Shown piece after piece: positions 9,201 through 17,641 of a stretch of DNA of 64,000 nt (position 1 is the stretch's first letter; every line of letters begins with the position of its first letter). Under the pieces are notes generated by a model. That model was not told the origin of the DNA and did no database searches. It saw only the letters and a program-made list of their open reading frames with translations. Source of the stretch: JACKDX01 sp964640175 (lineage in GTDB: Bacteria; Myxococcota_A; Polyangia; Polyangiales; GCA-016699535); NCBI GenBank assembly GCA_964640175.1, contig CAZXFW010000008.1, forward strand, positions 62,001-126,000, in the 5' to 3' direction. A program made the position numbers and the translations under genes.

Positions 9201-9863
9201 TTTGGGACGCAAGGTGTTGCCTCGAGTCAAGACAGAAAGATTTTGCATGACAATGGCATCGGCCAACGAACACAAAATTTCATCGGAAGGAATGCCTGTC
9301 TTAACGAGATTGACGATATCCGTTTCAGCAAAGACACCACATTTGGCAGCCACATGGTGCAACCGTTCTGCAGAAAAGTGCAGCTTGGTGGCTTGCTCCG
9401 AAGGCAGTCCCACCTTGATCATGCACTTATCAATCGTTGCACCTGTGCCAGAAGCGCACTTATCATTCATCGAAGAAACTGCGGTTTTCTGTCCAGTCTC
9501 TTGGTTTTCTTTAAAAATAATGATTTTGGCATCCTGACCGCCTAGTTCAACAACCGCATTGACGTCGGGATGCATGGTTTCAACGGCCAACGTCACCGCA
9601 TTGACCTCTTGCACAAACTTAGCCCCCAAGGGCTCCGCCAACGGCGTCGCACCCGATCCGGTGATAAACATCCGAATGTCGCTTTTTTCAATGTCGGGAA
9701 ACTCTTGACCAATATCGATCAAGAACTGCAACACAGTTTCAGGCTGCTTGGTGTGATGGCGGCGGTAATCATGCCACAGAATGTCTTTGCTGGAAGGATC
9801 AACCACCACGGCCTTTACCGTGGTTGAGCCGACATCCATGCCTATGACGAGTGGCCGCGTCAT
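6243..9863 (-). CDS. Double BadF/HgdC-type acyl-CoA dehydratase activase with DUF2229 region
   Basis: This 1206-residue protein has two ASKHA ATPase domains. The first (about 1-290) starts VIGMDVGSTTVKAVVV and the second (about 350-620) starts GVIGLDGGSTSSKAVLM. Each keeps the cysteine pair that holds the bridging 4Fe-4S cluster in HgdC (KCASGTG with KCGVFAETD; QCSAGNG with GCAVFLDTD). A cysteine motif CTFCANNC (about 665) and a DUF2229/HgdB-like region (SVDPCYPAKVC, SSFKCGHDAPTYG) follow, then a charged coiled coil near 1085-1140. Many relatives are about 1400 residues long and also carry the part encoded here by the next gene. It likely hydrolyses ATP to power electron transfer to that partner. 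Confidence 0.88.
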   Translation of the reverse strand: MTRPLVIGMDVGSTTVKAVVVDPSSKDILWHDYRRHHTKQPETVLQFLIDIGQEFPDIEKSDIRMFITGSGATPLAEPLGAKFVQEVNAVTLAVETMHPDVNAVVELGGQDAKIIIFKENQETGQKTAVSSMNDKCASGTGATIDKCMIKVGLPSEQATKLHFSAERLHHVAAKCGVFAETDIVNLVKTGIPSDEILCSLADAIVMQNLSVLTRGNTLRPKVLLLGGPNTYLPFLQECWRKRIPETWQERGFEFPKDVPLEELIVVPKNAELYAAYGAVMYGLHEASDVGRYAGLDGLKRYTTEGRATRLGQSAGPPLARTHAELEQFREMYRIPFFQQATFAPGQIVQGVIGLDGGSTSSKAVLMDDKGNLLLKAYTLSKGNPIQDTKDLIAELRERVASQGATLKVVGFGATGYAADVLQECLNADVNIVETVAHMMSATHYFGDIDVICDIGGQDIKVLFMENGDIRSFKLSNQCSAGNGMLLQAMADQFGVPVTEFADHAFGAELAPKFNYGCAVFLDTDRVNFQKEGFSKEELMAGLAQVLPKNVWQYVVAIPRLASLGRRFVLQGGTQYNLAAVKAQVDYIKERVPDAEVFVHPHSGEAGAIGAAMETLRVVKRRGHSTFIGADAAIELRYETRNDEATKCTFCANNCSRTFIDAYRPDGTKSRYISGFSCEKGTVESKEAMLQVVAERKKIMKEFPNLVTYEGRRAFQGFFKPAALPQAQSPKEDVRVETTFWGSTKRTAYLRGFQRSSEEAVAHRKQWRVGIPRVLNMYSTAPFWRTYFETLGVQRSNIVFSDPTTEEMWQEGGKYGSVDPCYPAKVCQAHFHQLFFHVHPKTPLNAIFFPILTHIPSFIKHAQDYASCPIVAGTPDVMKAAFTKEQDYFAQRGITYLDPSFSFQEPVLMKHRLFQAFHEQLGMSEDENDFAVEQGFAALREFDRDLQDKGKAILEQVEVDNRVAILMVGRPYHLDPGLHHGIPDEFQVLGYPVLSIRSIPKDEQWLSRFFEEDLKTGKIQSPLDINDVWPENYSANSAMKVWAAKFAARHPNVVLLDLSSFKCGHDAPTYGIIDRIVEKSAVPYSALHDIDANKPGGSIKIRVKTYAHSLKLHEERLEDLARKKHELERRIDEKRLELLRLKAAQMAERRQHDLSLAREIKILSDKVRHYHVEPDLHEDQGQPPSDTLIQLGKKSASGEVVPVAVLS

Positions 9864-9890
9864 TTAAGAGGAGCGCTCCAGCACCTCTTT

Positions 9891-9919
9891 CTTCTACGGA
9901 AACTGATTTTCACTGTCAA
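9891..9919 (-). promoter_or_regulatory. Sigma-70-type promoter of the activase operon
   Basis: On the minus strand TTGACA (9914-9919) and TAGAAG (9891-9896) are separated by 17 bases, ending about 28 bases before the ATG at 9863. The -35 box overlaps an inverted repeat, TGTCA (9914-9918) and TGACA (9926-9930). A perfect 10-bp palindrome GGAGCGCTCC lies at 9870-9879 in the presumed leader. Either could bind a regulator. Confidence 0.6.
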
Positions 9920-10041
9920 GAACCCTGACAGGAGCTAGTGCGCTCAGATCCTTGGCCAAACACGACCAACATGGTATCGAACTGCACTCAATAAACGGGC
10001 TCGCGTTGCCCTAAAGCACGCGTCGACCACGGAGCTTGCCC

Positions 10042-11427
10042 ATGCGTTTTATGAAAACCAGTATAATTCTATTATCAGTTACAGCGTTGTTGCCTGTATT
10101 GATGGCCGCCAAAGGCGACGAGGCTAAAAAGAGCGCTTCCAACCCTTCCCAGTCGCAAGCACTCGAACTGACGATTCACCGCGAGACATTGGCCAATGGC
10201 CTGCGCGTGGTGTTGAATCAGAACACCACGGTGCCCACAGTTGCCATCGCCATCTATTACGATGTCGGTTCGCGCGATGAAGTCAAAGGACGGACAGGGT
10301 TTGCGCACCTATTTGAACACATGATGTTTCAAGGATCTTTAAACGTCACCAAGGGGCAACACATTTCGATCATCGAAAACCGTGGAGGCCGTATGAACGG
10401 CACTACCAGTGTAGATCGCACCAATTATTTTGAAATGCTCCCAAGCAACGAATTGGCTTTGGGATTATGGCTTGAGGCCGACAGAATGCGTTCTTTGAAC
10501 ATCACCGAAGAGAACTTTGAAAACCAAAGACAGACTGTGATGGAAGAGCGCCGTCAATCGATCGACAATCAACCTTATGGACCTTCCATGCTGCGTATCA
10601 ATGAACTTGCCTATGGCGATTACTTTCCTTATTCGCATTCTACCATTGGTGACATGCGAGACTTGCAACAAGCGCCACTGTCAGCCGTGCAGGAGTTTTT
10701 CGATACTTACTATGCACCTAACAATGCGATCTTAGTGCTCACGGGAGATTTTGATCCCAAACACGCTATGAATCTCATTCACAAATATTTCGATAAAGTT
10801 CCGCGACGCCCAACCAAGTCATTCAGCACGCCAGACCCTAAGCCTCAGGCGAAAGAGCAAACCGAAACCATCACTGATTCCAACGCAGAATTGCCTGCCT
10901 TTCACATCGCATACCATATTCCCGCCGCAAGGACGTCCGATCATTACGCTCTTGAAATGCTTGCCGCCATTCTAGGCGATGGAGAGTCTTCACGGATGTA
11001 CCAGACTTTGGTTAAGAAGCAGGAACTTCTACAAGAAGTCACCATTACTACCGACGATCGCCGTGGCCCTGACTTGTTTTCCGTGTGGGGCATTGTCTCG
11101 CGGGGTAAGGACGCTGCATCCGCACGCAAGGTATTTTACGACGAACTTACGAAGATTGCGAAAGACGGCGTAAGTGAACGAGAGCTTGAAAAGGCAAAGA
11201 ATCGTATCCAAGCGGATTTTGTATTTGGACTGCAGTCCAATATAGCGCGGGCGCTTTCTTTGGGAGAATTTGAGCTTTATTATGGTGATGCAAGGCTGCT
11301 TCAAACTGAAGTTCAATATTACACTGCTATCACTGTTGCTGACATTAAACGTGTAGCCGGGAAATACTTTCATCCTGATAACCGCACTGTGCTCGATGTC
11401 GTGCCACAGAAATCCAAGGAGAATTAA
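10042..11427 (+). CDS. M16 zinc peptidase, catalytic subunit
   Basis: The 461-residue protein has an N-terminal signal sequence (IILLSVTALLPVLMAA) and the inverted zinc motif HLFEH at residues 89-93, followed by the downstream glutamates around VMEERR that complete M16 zinc binding. It should be a periplasmic clamshell peptidase that degrades peptides. The usual C-terminal Arg/Tyr substrate-binding pair is not evident where SSRMYQTLVKKQELLQEV lies; the neighbouring gene supplies it. ATG 10042 follows GGAG at 7 bases; a TTG six bases earlier is less likely. The partner gene starts two bases after its stop. Confidence 0.92.
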   Translation: MRFMKTSIILLSVTALLPVLMAAKGDEAKKSASNPSQSQALELTIHRETLANGLRVVLNQNTTVPTVAIAIYYDVGSRDEVKGRTGFAHLFEHMMFQGSLNVTKGQHISIIENRGGRMNGTTSVDRTNYFEMLPSNELALGLWLEADRMRSLNITEENFENQRQTVMEERRQSIDNQPYGPSMLRINELAYGDYFPYSHSTIGDMRDLQQAPLSAVQEFFDTYYAPNNAILVLTGDFDPKHAMNLIHKYFDKVPRRPTKSFSTPDPKPQAKEQTETITDSNAELPAFHIAYHIPAARTSDHYALEMLAAILGDGESSRMYQTLVKKQELLQEVTITTDDRRGPDLFSVWGIVSRGKDAASARKVFYDELTKIAKDGVSERELEKAKNRIQADFVFGLQSNIARALSLGEFELYYGDARLLQTEVQYYTAITVADIKRVAGKYFHPDNRTVLDVVPQKSKEN

Positions 11428-11429
11428 TC

Positions 11430-12932
11430 ATGCGTGCTACATATCTATTGTTGGGGCTCCTGATGTATCAGGCAGGTTGTGCTTCGAGTAATCCGCCACC
11501 TCCTGCATCCAAACCTGCTCATCCTGCCCATAGGCAACCACAAGCGCAACAGCTGGTACGCGAAACGCCACCCACTGCAGACACCCCCAAAGACATTCGT
11601 TTTCCTGCCATTCAGCGCAGCACTTTGGACAATGGCCTTGAAGTCAACGTGGTTGAACTTGAAGAACTACCCGTAGTCTATCTTCGGTTGGTCATACGTT
11701 CTGGAAGCGCAACGGATCCTAAAGCATTACCTGGCATCGCAAGTTTAACCGCAAGCATGCTGAAGGAAGGCACAAAACATCTTAACAGTGCCAAATTGGC
11801 TGAGGCGATTGAATATTACGGCGCTCAGTTTGAGGTAGGTAATGATGCCGATCACGTCTATCTCACCATGCAAACCCTGAACACGCACCTTGAACCAATA
11901 CTCAAGCTCTTGGCTGAAGTCATCACTCGCCCCGCATTTAATCAAGGTGAACTCGACAAACTCATACGACGTGAACAAGCTCGACTCGACTTGCAAAACC
12001 AGGACCCTTATTTCCTGGCAGCAAGACAGCTGTATCGCACGTTGTATTGTAATCACCCTTACGCTCAAATTGATACAACCACCGAAGTGCTTAAGAAAGT
12101 CACCCGTACCGATTTGACCAACTGGCATCACCAGCATGCGATTGCAAATAACGCATTTTTAGTAGTAGCCGGCAAAGTCAACCCCAATGCATTTCACGCG
12201 TTAGCAAATCAAGCGTTTCATTCATGGCGCAAGGGCGACTTACAGAAAGAAACAGTATCAGCACCAACGTACACTCATAAAAAGCAAGTATTCGTTGTGG
12301 ATCGTCCGAACTCTGTGCAATCGGTCATTTATTGGGGAAATCTGTCCCTTCGACGAGGAGACAAAAACTACATTCCATTAGCTGTCGCTAACCAAATTTT
12401 AGGCGGCTCAGCAGCTTCTCGTTTGTTTATGGATTTACGCGAAAAGCAAAGCCTAACTTACGGCGCCTATAGTCGCATTGGCGTCAGTGAAGCCACTGCC
12501 CCTTTCCGAGCATCAGCCGCTGTACGCACTGAAGTCACCGTACGAGCACTTCAAGCCTTTGAAACACATCTCAATCAAATACGCCAAACGCCTGCAACTG
12601 CTGAAGAACTTGCGAACGCTCAACAGTACTTGAGTGATTCGTTTCCCTTAAAAATTGAAACACTCGGTAGTGTAGCCAGCCTGATAGCTGAGCTAAGACT
12701 CTATGGATTGCCTGATGGCTATTGGGACGAATATCGTTCAGCAATTCGGCAGGTCTCGGCACAGCAGGCGCTGAGTGCTGCAAAGGCGTATATTACGCCT
12801 GACACGAGCGTGATTGTGGTCGTGGGCAAGGCTGCAGATATTACTGAACCGTTGAGAAGCTTTGGGGATGTGACTGTGGTAGATACTGCAGGCAAAGTCC
12901 TGGCGAGCATGAAAGCCCGCCCCAAAACGTAG
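11430..12932 (+). CDS. M16 peptidase, non-catalytic lipoprotein subunit
   Basis: The 500-residue protein has a lipoprotein signal ending in QAGC and a proline-rich linker. Where the zinc motif should be it reads GIASLTASMLKEGTKH, so it cannot bind zinc the M16 way. It does keep the R/Y element SRLFMDLREKQSLTYGAY in its C-terminal half. Paired M16B subunits that split the zinc site and the Arg/Tyr site are known from Sphingomonas, so the two proteins most likely form one enzyme anchored at the outer membrane. A good AAGGAGAA site precedes ATG 11430. glmS follows within ten bases. Confidence 0.9.
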   Translation: MRATYLLLGLLMYQAGCASSNPPPPASKPAHPAHRQPQAQQLVRETPPTADTPKDIRFPAIQRSTLDNGLEVNVVELEELPVVYLRLVIRSGSATDPKALPGIASLTASMLKEGTKHLNSAKLAEAIEYYGAQFEVGNDADHVYLTMQTLNTHLEPILKLLAEVITRPAFNQGELDKLIRREQARLDLQNQDPYFLAARQLYRTLYCNHPYAQIDTTTEVLKKVTRTDLTNWHHQHAIANNAFLVVAGKVNPNAFHALANQAFHSWRKGDLQKETVSAPTYTHKKQVFVVDRPNSVQSVIYWGNLSLRRGDKNYIPLAVANQILGGSAASRLFMDLREKQSLTYGAYSRIGVSEATAPFRASAAVRTEVTVRALQAFETHLNQIRQTPATAEELANAQQYLSDSFPLKIETLGSVASLIAELRLYGLPDGYWDEYRSAIRQVSAQQALSAAKAYITPDTSVIVVVGKAADITEPLRSFGDVTVVDTAGKVLASMKARPKT

Positions 12933-12941
12933 GGGGAATGT

Positions 12942-14777
12942 GTGTGTGGAATCGTTGGTTATGTAGGCGCAAAGCCATGTGCTCCGATTCTGATCGAGGG
13001 ACTTAAACGACTTGAGTATCGCGGCTACGATTCCGCTGGATTGGCTGTTCTCAATGGTCAGATCCAGCTAAGGCGTTCCGTCGGGAAATTATCCAACCTT
13101 GAGGCATTGCTTACCGAGTCGCCACTTCAAGGCACCACCGGTGTCGGGCACACACGCTGGGCAACTCATGGACGACCTTCCGAAAGTAACGCGCACCCTC
13201 ATATCGTCCAAGATGTTGCCGTCGTTCATAATGGCATTTTTGAAAACCACCTTGAACTTCGAAAAAAACTCAATAATCAGGGCATTCAGATGGCAAGCGA
13301 CACAGATACTGAAATCGTGGCGCATCTGATTCATCAAGCTCGCCAAGAATCCAACTTGAGCCTGTTTGACGCTGTGCGAAAAGCGCTTGGTCATATCCAC
13401 GGCTCATACGCATTGGCTGTTGTTTCCAGCGCAGAACCTCAAACGATTGTCATTGCAAAAAATGCTTCCCCACTGATCATCGGCTTTGGCGAAGATGAAA
13501 TGTTTTGCGCCAGCGACATTCCTGCGGTTCTCCCTTACACCCGTAACATTCTTCAGCTCGAAGATGGCGACATCGCATGCATCACTCCAAGGGAAGTCCG
13601 CATTGAAACCCTTGAAGGGAAGTTCGTCGAACGCCCTAGACAACACATCGAATGGTCTGCCGTGATGGCTGAAAAAGGCGGCTACAAACATTTTATGCTC
13701 AAGGAAATTCATGAGCAGCCTCGCGCCCTGGAGGATACCTTGCGAGGGCGGTTGCATCACGAAGAAGCAACCATTCATGGCGATGAAATTGGGTTGGACC
13801 AAGAAGTGTTAAAGACCATCAACCGCGTGTACCTGCTCGCCTGTGGCACCAGTTACCACGCTGCCTTAGTGGGGCGTGACTACATTGAGTCGCTTGCCAA
13901 AATTCCCTGCAACATCGAACTTGCAAGTGAATTCCGCAACCGTGAGCCTGTGATTGGCAAAGGCGATCTGGTGGTCGCTATCAGCCAGTCTGGAGAAACA
14001 CTGGATACCCTCATGGCGGCTCGCATCGCGAAAGAGCGGCAAGCGCATGTACTTTCTATCACCAACGTACTCGGCAGTGCACTTGCCCGCATGAGCCACG
14101 CCGCATTTTATACGCACGCAGGCCCCGAAATCGGTGTCGCTTCTACAAAATGCTTCAGCACGCAGGTCGCCGCCCTATTGATGCTTAGTATTTATTTGGG
14201 ACGCTGCCGAGGAACACTGGACCACGCTTATGCCTCAGAGTTGATCGGCGATCTTTCGAAAACACCTCAACAGATGCGTCAAGCGTTGGCAACGTTTAAG
14301 CACTCCATAGCCGAGCTAGCCAAGCATTACAGCCATGCACAAGACGTACTGTTCTTGGGTCGAGGCCTAAGCTACCCTATTGCACTAGAGGGTGCTCTCA
14401 AGCTCAAAGAGGTCTCCTACATTCATGCTGAGGGTTATGCCGCAGGCGAAATGAAACATGGACCCATCGCCCTCATTGATGACAACATGCCCGTGATTGT
14501 CATCGCGCCACGGGATACCCACTACGACAAAACTCTCGGAAATCTCCAAGAAGCTAAGGCAAGAGACGGCCTTTTGATTGTCATCACCACTGAAAACGCA
14601 GCTTCTGACCTTGCCACACTGAGTGACGACATTTTTACAATCCCTAATGTCAGGCCGGAGTTAAGCCCACTTTTCACTGTGCTGCCACTTCAACTCTTTG
14701 CGTACCATGTGGCCGATTTTAAAGGCACCGACGTCGATCAACCACGCAATCTCGCTAAAACCGTCACCGTTGAATAA
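12942..14777 (+). CDS. glmS: Glutamine-fructose-6-phosphate aminotransferase
   Basis: The 611-residue enzyme makes glucosamine-6-phosphate from fructose-6-phosphate and glutamine, the entry to UDP-GlcNAc for peptidoglycan and LPS. The N-terminal amidotransferase domain begins CGIVGYVGAKPCAPI, with Cys directly after the initiator, as needed for the N-terminal nucleophile. Two SIS isomerase domains follow (ACGTSYHAALVG; FLGRGLSYPIALEGALKLKE) and the C-terminus ends with LAKTVTVE. The start must be GTG 12942, because the nearby ATG at 12938 is in another frame. GlmU, the last step of the same pathway, is at 59497-60900. Confidence 0.97.
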   Translation: MCGIVGYVGAKPCAPILIEGLKRLEYRGYDSAGLAVLNGQIQLRRSVGKLSNLEALLTESPLQGTTGVGHTRWATHGRPSESNAHPHIVQDVAVVHNGIFENHLELRKKLNNQGIQMASDTDTEIVAHLIHQARQESNLSLFDAVRKALGHIHGSYALAVVSSAEPQTIVIAKNASPLIIGFGEDEMFCASDIPAVLPYTRNILQLEDGDIACITPREVRIETLEGKFVERPRQHIEWSAVMAEKGGYKHFMLKEIHEQPRALEDTLRGRLHHEEATIHGDEIGLDQEVLKTINRVYLLACGTSYHAALVGRDYIESLAKIPCNIELASEFRNREPVIGKGDLVVAISQSGETLDTLMAARIAKERQAHVLSITNVLGSALARMSHAAFYTHAGPEIGVASTKCFSTQVAALLMLSIYLGRCRGTLDHAYASELIGDLSKTPQQMRQALATFKHSIAELAKHYSHAQDVLFLGRGLSYPIALEGALKLKEVSYIHAEGYAAGEMKHGPIALIDDNMPVIVIAPRDTHYDKTLGNLQEAKARDGLLIVITTENAASDLATLSDDIFTIPNVRPELSPLFTVLPLQLFAYHVADFKGTDVDQPRNLAKTVTVE

Positions 14778-14795
14778 TTGTTGCTTAGAAGCTTG

Positions 14796-16193
14796 TTAGC
14801 TTATTGCTTCTTCAACAACAGCCGCTGCATCAAGCAATGCCGCTTCGGCGCCTGGTGCACACACGACCATCACACCTGGAGGAAGACCCGTTTCAGGATC
14901 TGGGTCAGACCAGGCTGGAATGGTAATGGCTGGAAGATTCATCGCATTGCAAAACGTTACTGCGGTCATATCGTGATTCACACCTGGCTTCAGTGACGCT
15001 CGATTCATATGGCGATGTTTGGGTGCCATGATTCCCAACGTGGGAAGCACCATCACACCATCTGTACCAAGCAACGCATGATAGTGACGCCTTCCCGCCT
15101 CGAAATGCTCAATAATCTTTTGTACTTTTCCCACAGTGCGTGGCCGTACGACAACACTCGCAACAAGCAACTGAAAGAGCCCACTGTACACTGTCGGCCG
15201 ACCAATTAATTGTCGAAACAGCTCGCCTGGCAAAGACAAGACATCACCATCTGCCGTGACCAATTGTCGGTGCATGTCAGGCTCGACATCATGTACCAAA
15301 AGTGGCTGCAAATTTAAGAAATACCGTTCAACATCAGGAAACGGTCTTGATTCTGTGCGCATGCCACTTTCCTCTAACGCCTGCGTTGCACGCGCAACAG
15401 CTTGTTGCAAACATGGAAGGTCTCGACGCACCGCAAATGGCTCTGCCTTGATGAGCCGTAGACCTTTCACATCTTTGCGTTCAGATACAGGTTGATCTGC
15501 AATCACATTGTAAAGAAGCCGTGCATCGCGCACGGAGCGGCTCATAGGACCGACAGAAAGCCAACTATCCATGTAACCGTCAATGACAGGCCATGTTCCC
15601 CATTTATCTACCGCATTGGACGCTGGCTTGAATCCTACAATGCCACAAAATGCACCTGGAATTCTCAACGAACCAAGCAAGTCGGAGCCCAAACCCAAGG
15701 CTGTCGATCCAGAAGCGACCAACGCACCTTCTCCCCCAGAGGAACCACCACACGTGCGTGTTTCATCAAGTGGATTGTTGGTGCGTCCGTAACGGAGATT
15801 TTCAGTTTCTCCTGCCATGGCGAATTCTGGAACATTGCTGCGCGCAAGAATGATCGCCCCAGCCGATCGGACTCGCTTCACTACCTCACAATCCTCATCT
15901 ACCTCGATAGGAGGCATCCTCAAAGAACCCGCCGTGATACTTTCGCCTTGAATTCCAAAAGTTTCTTTAACACTGATAGGAAGCCCGCTTAAAGGCCCAG
16001 GCTTTGGATCTCGCGCTTCTTGAAGCGCTTTCTCTTTGAAAACACACACAGCGGCATTCAGCCTGCTGTGATTACTTTCCAGACGCGAGATATATTCGTG
16101 CACCACGTCTTCGCATCGACGTTTTCCTGTTTGCATTTGTGTTAAAAGCTCTGTCGCATCAGGAAGCGTCAGCTTTGCAGGTGGTGTTTTCAT
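14796..16193 (-). CDS. Amidase-signature family hydrolase
   Basis: This 465-residue protein has the amidase-signature Ser-cisSer-Lys triad: Lys in PISVKETFG, the Gly/Ser-rich CGGSSGGEGALVASGS, and the nucleophile region GSDLLGSLRIPGAFCG. These enzymes hydrolyse amides. It is not clearly GatA, as no gatB or gatC is nearby, and a fatty-acid amide hydrolase or general amidase fits as well. It is the last gene of a gltA-aldehyde dehydrogenase-amidase run, overlapping the dehydrogenase stop by four bases, so a joint catabolic role (amide to acid, aldehyde to acid) is a reasonable inference. Confidence 0.85.
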   Translation of the reverse strand: MKTPPAKLTLPDATELLTQMQTGKRRCEDVVHEYISRLESNHSRLNAAVCVFKEKALQEARDPKPGPLSGLPISVKETFGIQGESITAGSLRMPPIEVDEDCEVVKRVRSAGAIILARSNVPEFAMAGETENLRYGRTNNPLDETRTCGGSSGGEGALVASGSTALGLGSDLLGSLRIPGAFCGIVGFKPASNAVDKWGTWPVIDGYMDSWLSVGPMSRSVRDARLLYNVIADQPVSERKDVKGLRLIKAEPFAVRRDLPCLQQAVARATQALEESGMRTESRPFPDVERYFLNLQPLLVHDVEPDMHRQLVTADGDVLSLPGELFRQLIGRPTVYSGLFQLLVASVVVRPRTVGKVQKIIEHFEAGRRHYHALLGTDGVMVLPTLGIMAPKHRHMNRASLKPGVNHDMTAVTFCNAMNLPAITIPAWSDPDPETGLPPGVMVVCAPGAEAALLDAAAVVEEAIS

Positions 16194-17632
16194 GTATCTT
16201 CCACCAGTGTGCGCACGCCAAGAAACCGGATTTCTGTCATCTCCTCAATGGCAAACCGTACTCCTTCACGACCCAACCCACTGTCTTTAACACCACCATA
16301 AGGCATATGATCCACACGCCATGAGGGAACGTCGTTAATGATCACACCGCCCACCTCTAAGCTATCCCATGCGCGCTGAACACGGTGCAAATCTCGTGTA
16401 AACACCCCTGCCTGCAACCCATAATTGCTATCATTGACTTGTTCAAGTGCATCTTCAAAGCTTTTAAACTCAGATAAAAATGCCACTGGGCCAAACACTT
16501 CTTTTTGATACAAGTCCGTTTCTGGAGACACATTCTCCAACAACGTGGGTTCTACCATGACCCCTTCTCGTTCACCGCCACAAAGCAACCTTGCTCCTTT
16601 TTGCACCGCCTGCTTGACCCATTCCTGAATACGGCGAGCTTCCTTTTCCGATACGATAGGCCCAACAAACGTTGTTTCCTTTTTGGGATCTCCAACATCG
16701 ATCTGCTGTACTGCCTTAATTAGAGCATCGCGCGCCTCGATATAAATGTCCGTATGGATCAAAATGCGTTGGACACTGATACAGCTTTGACCAGACTGAT
16801 AAAAAATTCCTCCGATCAAGCGTGCAACGGTATCCTTAATAGTGGCATCGCGATCAACAATAACTGCCGCATTGCCTCCTAACTCAAGTGTCACTTTCTT
16901 TTTACCTGCCTTATGTTTGAGAGCCCATCCCACAACATCGGATCCCGTAAAACTTAAGCGCTTAATGCGGTCATCCGTAATCAACGCTTCAGCATGTACC
17001 GAATCGCACGGCAAAATGGAAAATGCGCCTTGAGGCAATTGGGTCTCAGCCAATACTTCACCTATGAGCAGCGCCCCCACTGGTGTCAATGACGACGGCT
17101 TGAGCACAAACGGACATCCTGCCGCAATCGCTGGGGCAATTTTATGAGCCACAAGGTTCAAGGGAAAATTGAAAGGCGTAATAAAGCTGCATACTCCTAT
17201 GGGCACACGCTTCCATGCACCCCAATAGCCTGCCGCACGCGGCGTAATGTCCAAAGGCAACACCTCTCCGTAAATGCGCACAGACTCTTCTGCAGCCACA
17301 GTGAACGTATCAATCAGCCGCCCCACTTCAGTACGTGAATCGCGGATGGGTTTGCCCGCTTCAATACACAATACCTCAGCGAATTCATCTGCACGCTCTT
17401 GGAAGCGACGTACACAATGCATGAGTACTTCTTTGCGTGCAAACGCTGGCATCGCAGCCATGCTTGCCCGAGCAGTATACGCCAGCTGGATTGCCTGCCT
17501 GACATTGGCTTCATCCGCAAGGGCTACTCGGCTGACCTTGTCACCATTGTATTTATCAACAACGTCCAGCCATGCTGTAGAGCGCTGGGCTTCATTGCCT
17601 AGATAATAACGATATTCTGAGGCAAGCGGCAT
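16190..17632 (-). CDS. NAD(P)-dependent aldehyde dehydrogenase
   Basis: The 480-residue protein is a full-length ALDH. It shows the cofactor region PFNFPLNLVAHKIAPAIAAG and KPSSLTP, the turn FTGSDVVGW, the general-base Glu in LELGGNAAV and the catalytic Cys in GQSCISVQR. It oxidises an aldehyde to an acid in the cytoplasm. The substrate cannot be told; the sequence looks like the lactaldehyde/glyceraldehyde-3-phosphate-type branch rather than betaine or methylmalonate-semialdehyde enzymes. It sits nine bases after citrate synthase and overlaps the amidase gene, so the three are probably co-transcribed. Confidence 0.9.
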   Translation of the reverse strand: MPLASEYRYYLGNEAQRSTAWLDVVDKYNGDKVSRVALADEANVRQAIQLAYTARASMAAMPAFARKEVLMHCVRRFQERADEFAEVLCIEAGKPIRDSRTEVGRLIDTFTVAAEESVRIYGEVLPLDITPRAAGYWGAWKRVPIGVCSFITPFNFPLNLVAHKIAPAIAAGCPFVLKPSSLTPVGALLIGEVLAETQLPQGAFSILPCDSVHAEALITDDRIKRLSFTGSDVVGWALKHKAGKKKVTLELGGNAAVIVDRDATIKDTVARLIGGIFYQSGQSCISVQRILIHTDIYIEARDALIKAVQQIDVGDPKKETTFVGPIVSEKEARRIQEWVKQAVQKGARLLCGGEREGVMVEPTLLENVSPETDLYQKEVFGPVAFLSEFKSFEDALEQVNDSNYGLQAGVFTRDLHRVQRAWDSLEVGGVIINDVPSWRVDHMPYGGVKDSGLGREGVRFAIEEMTEIRFLGVRTLVEDT

Positions 17633-17641
17633 ACCGCACTC

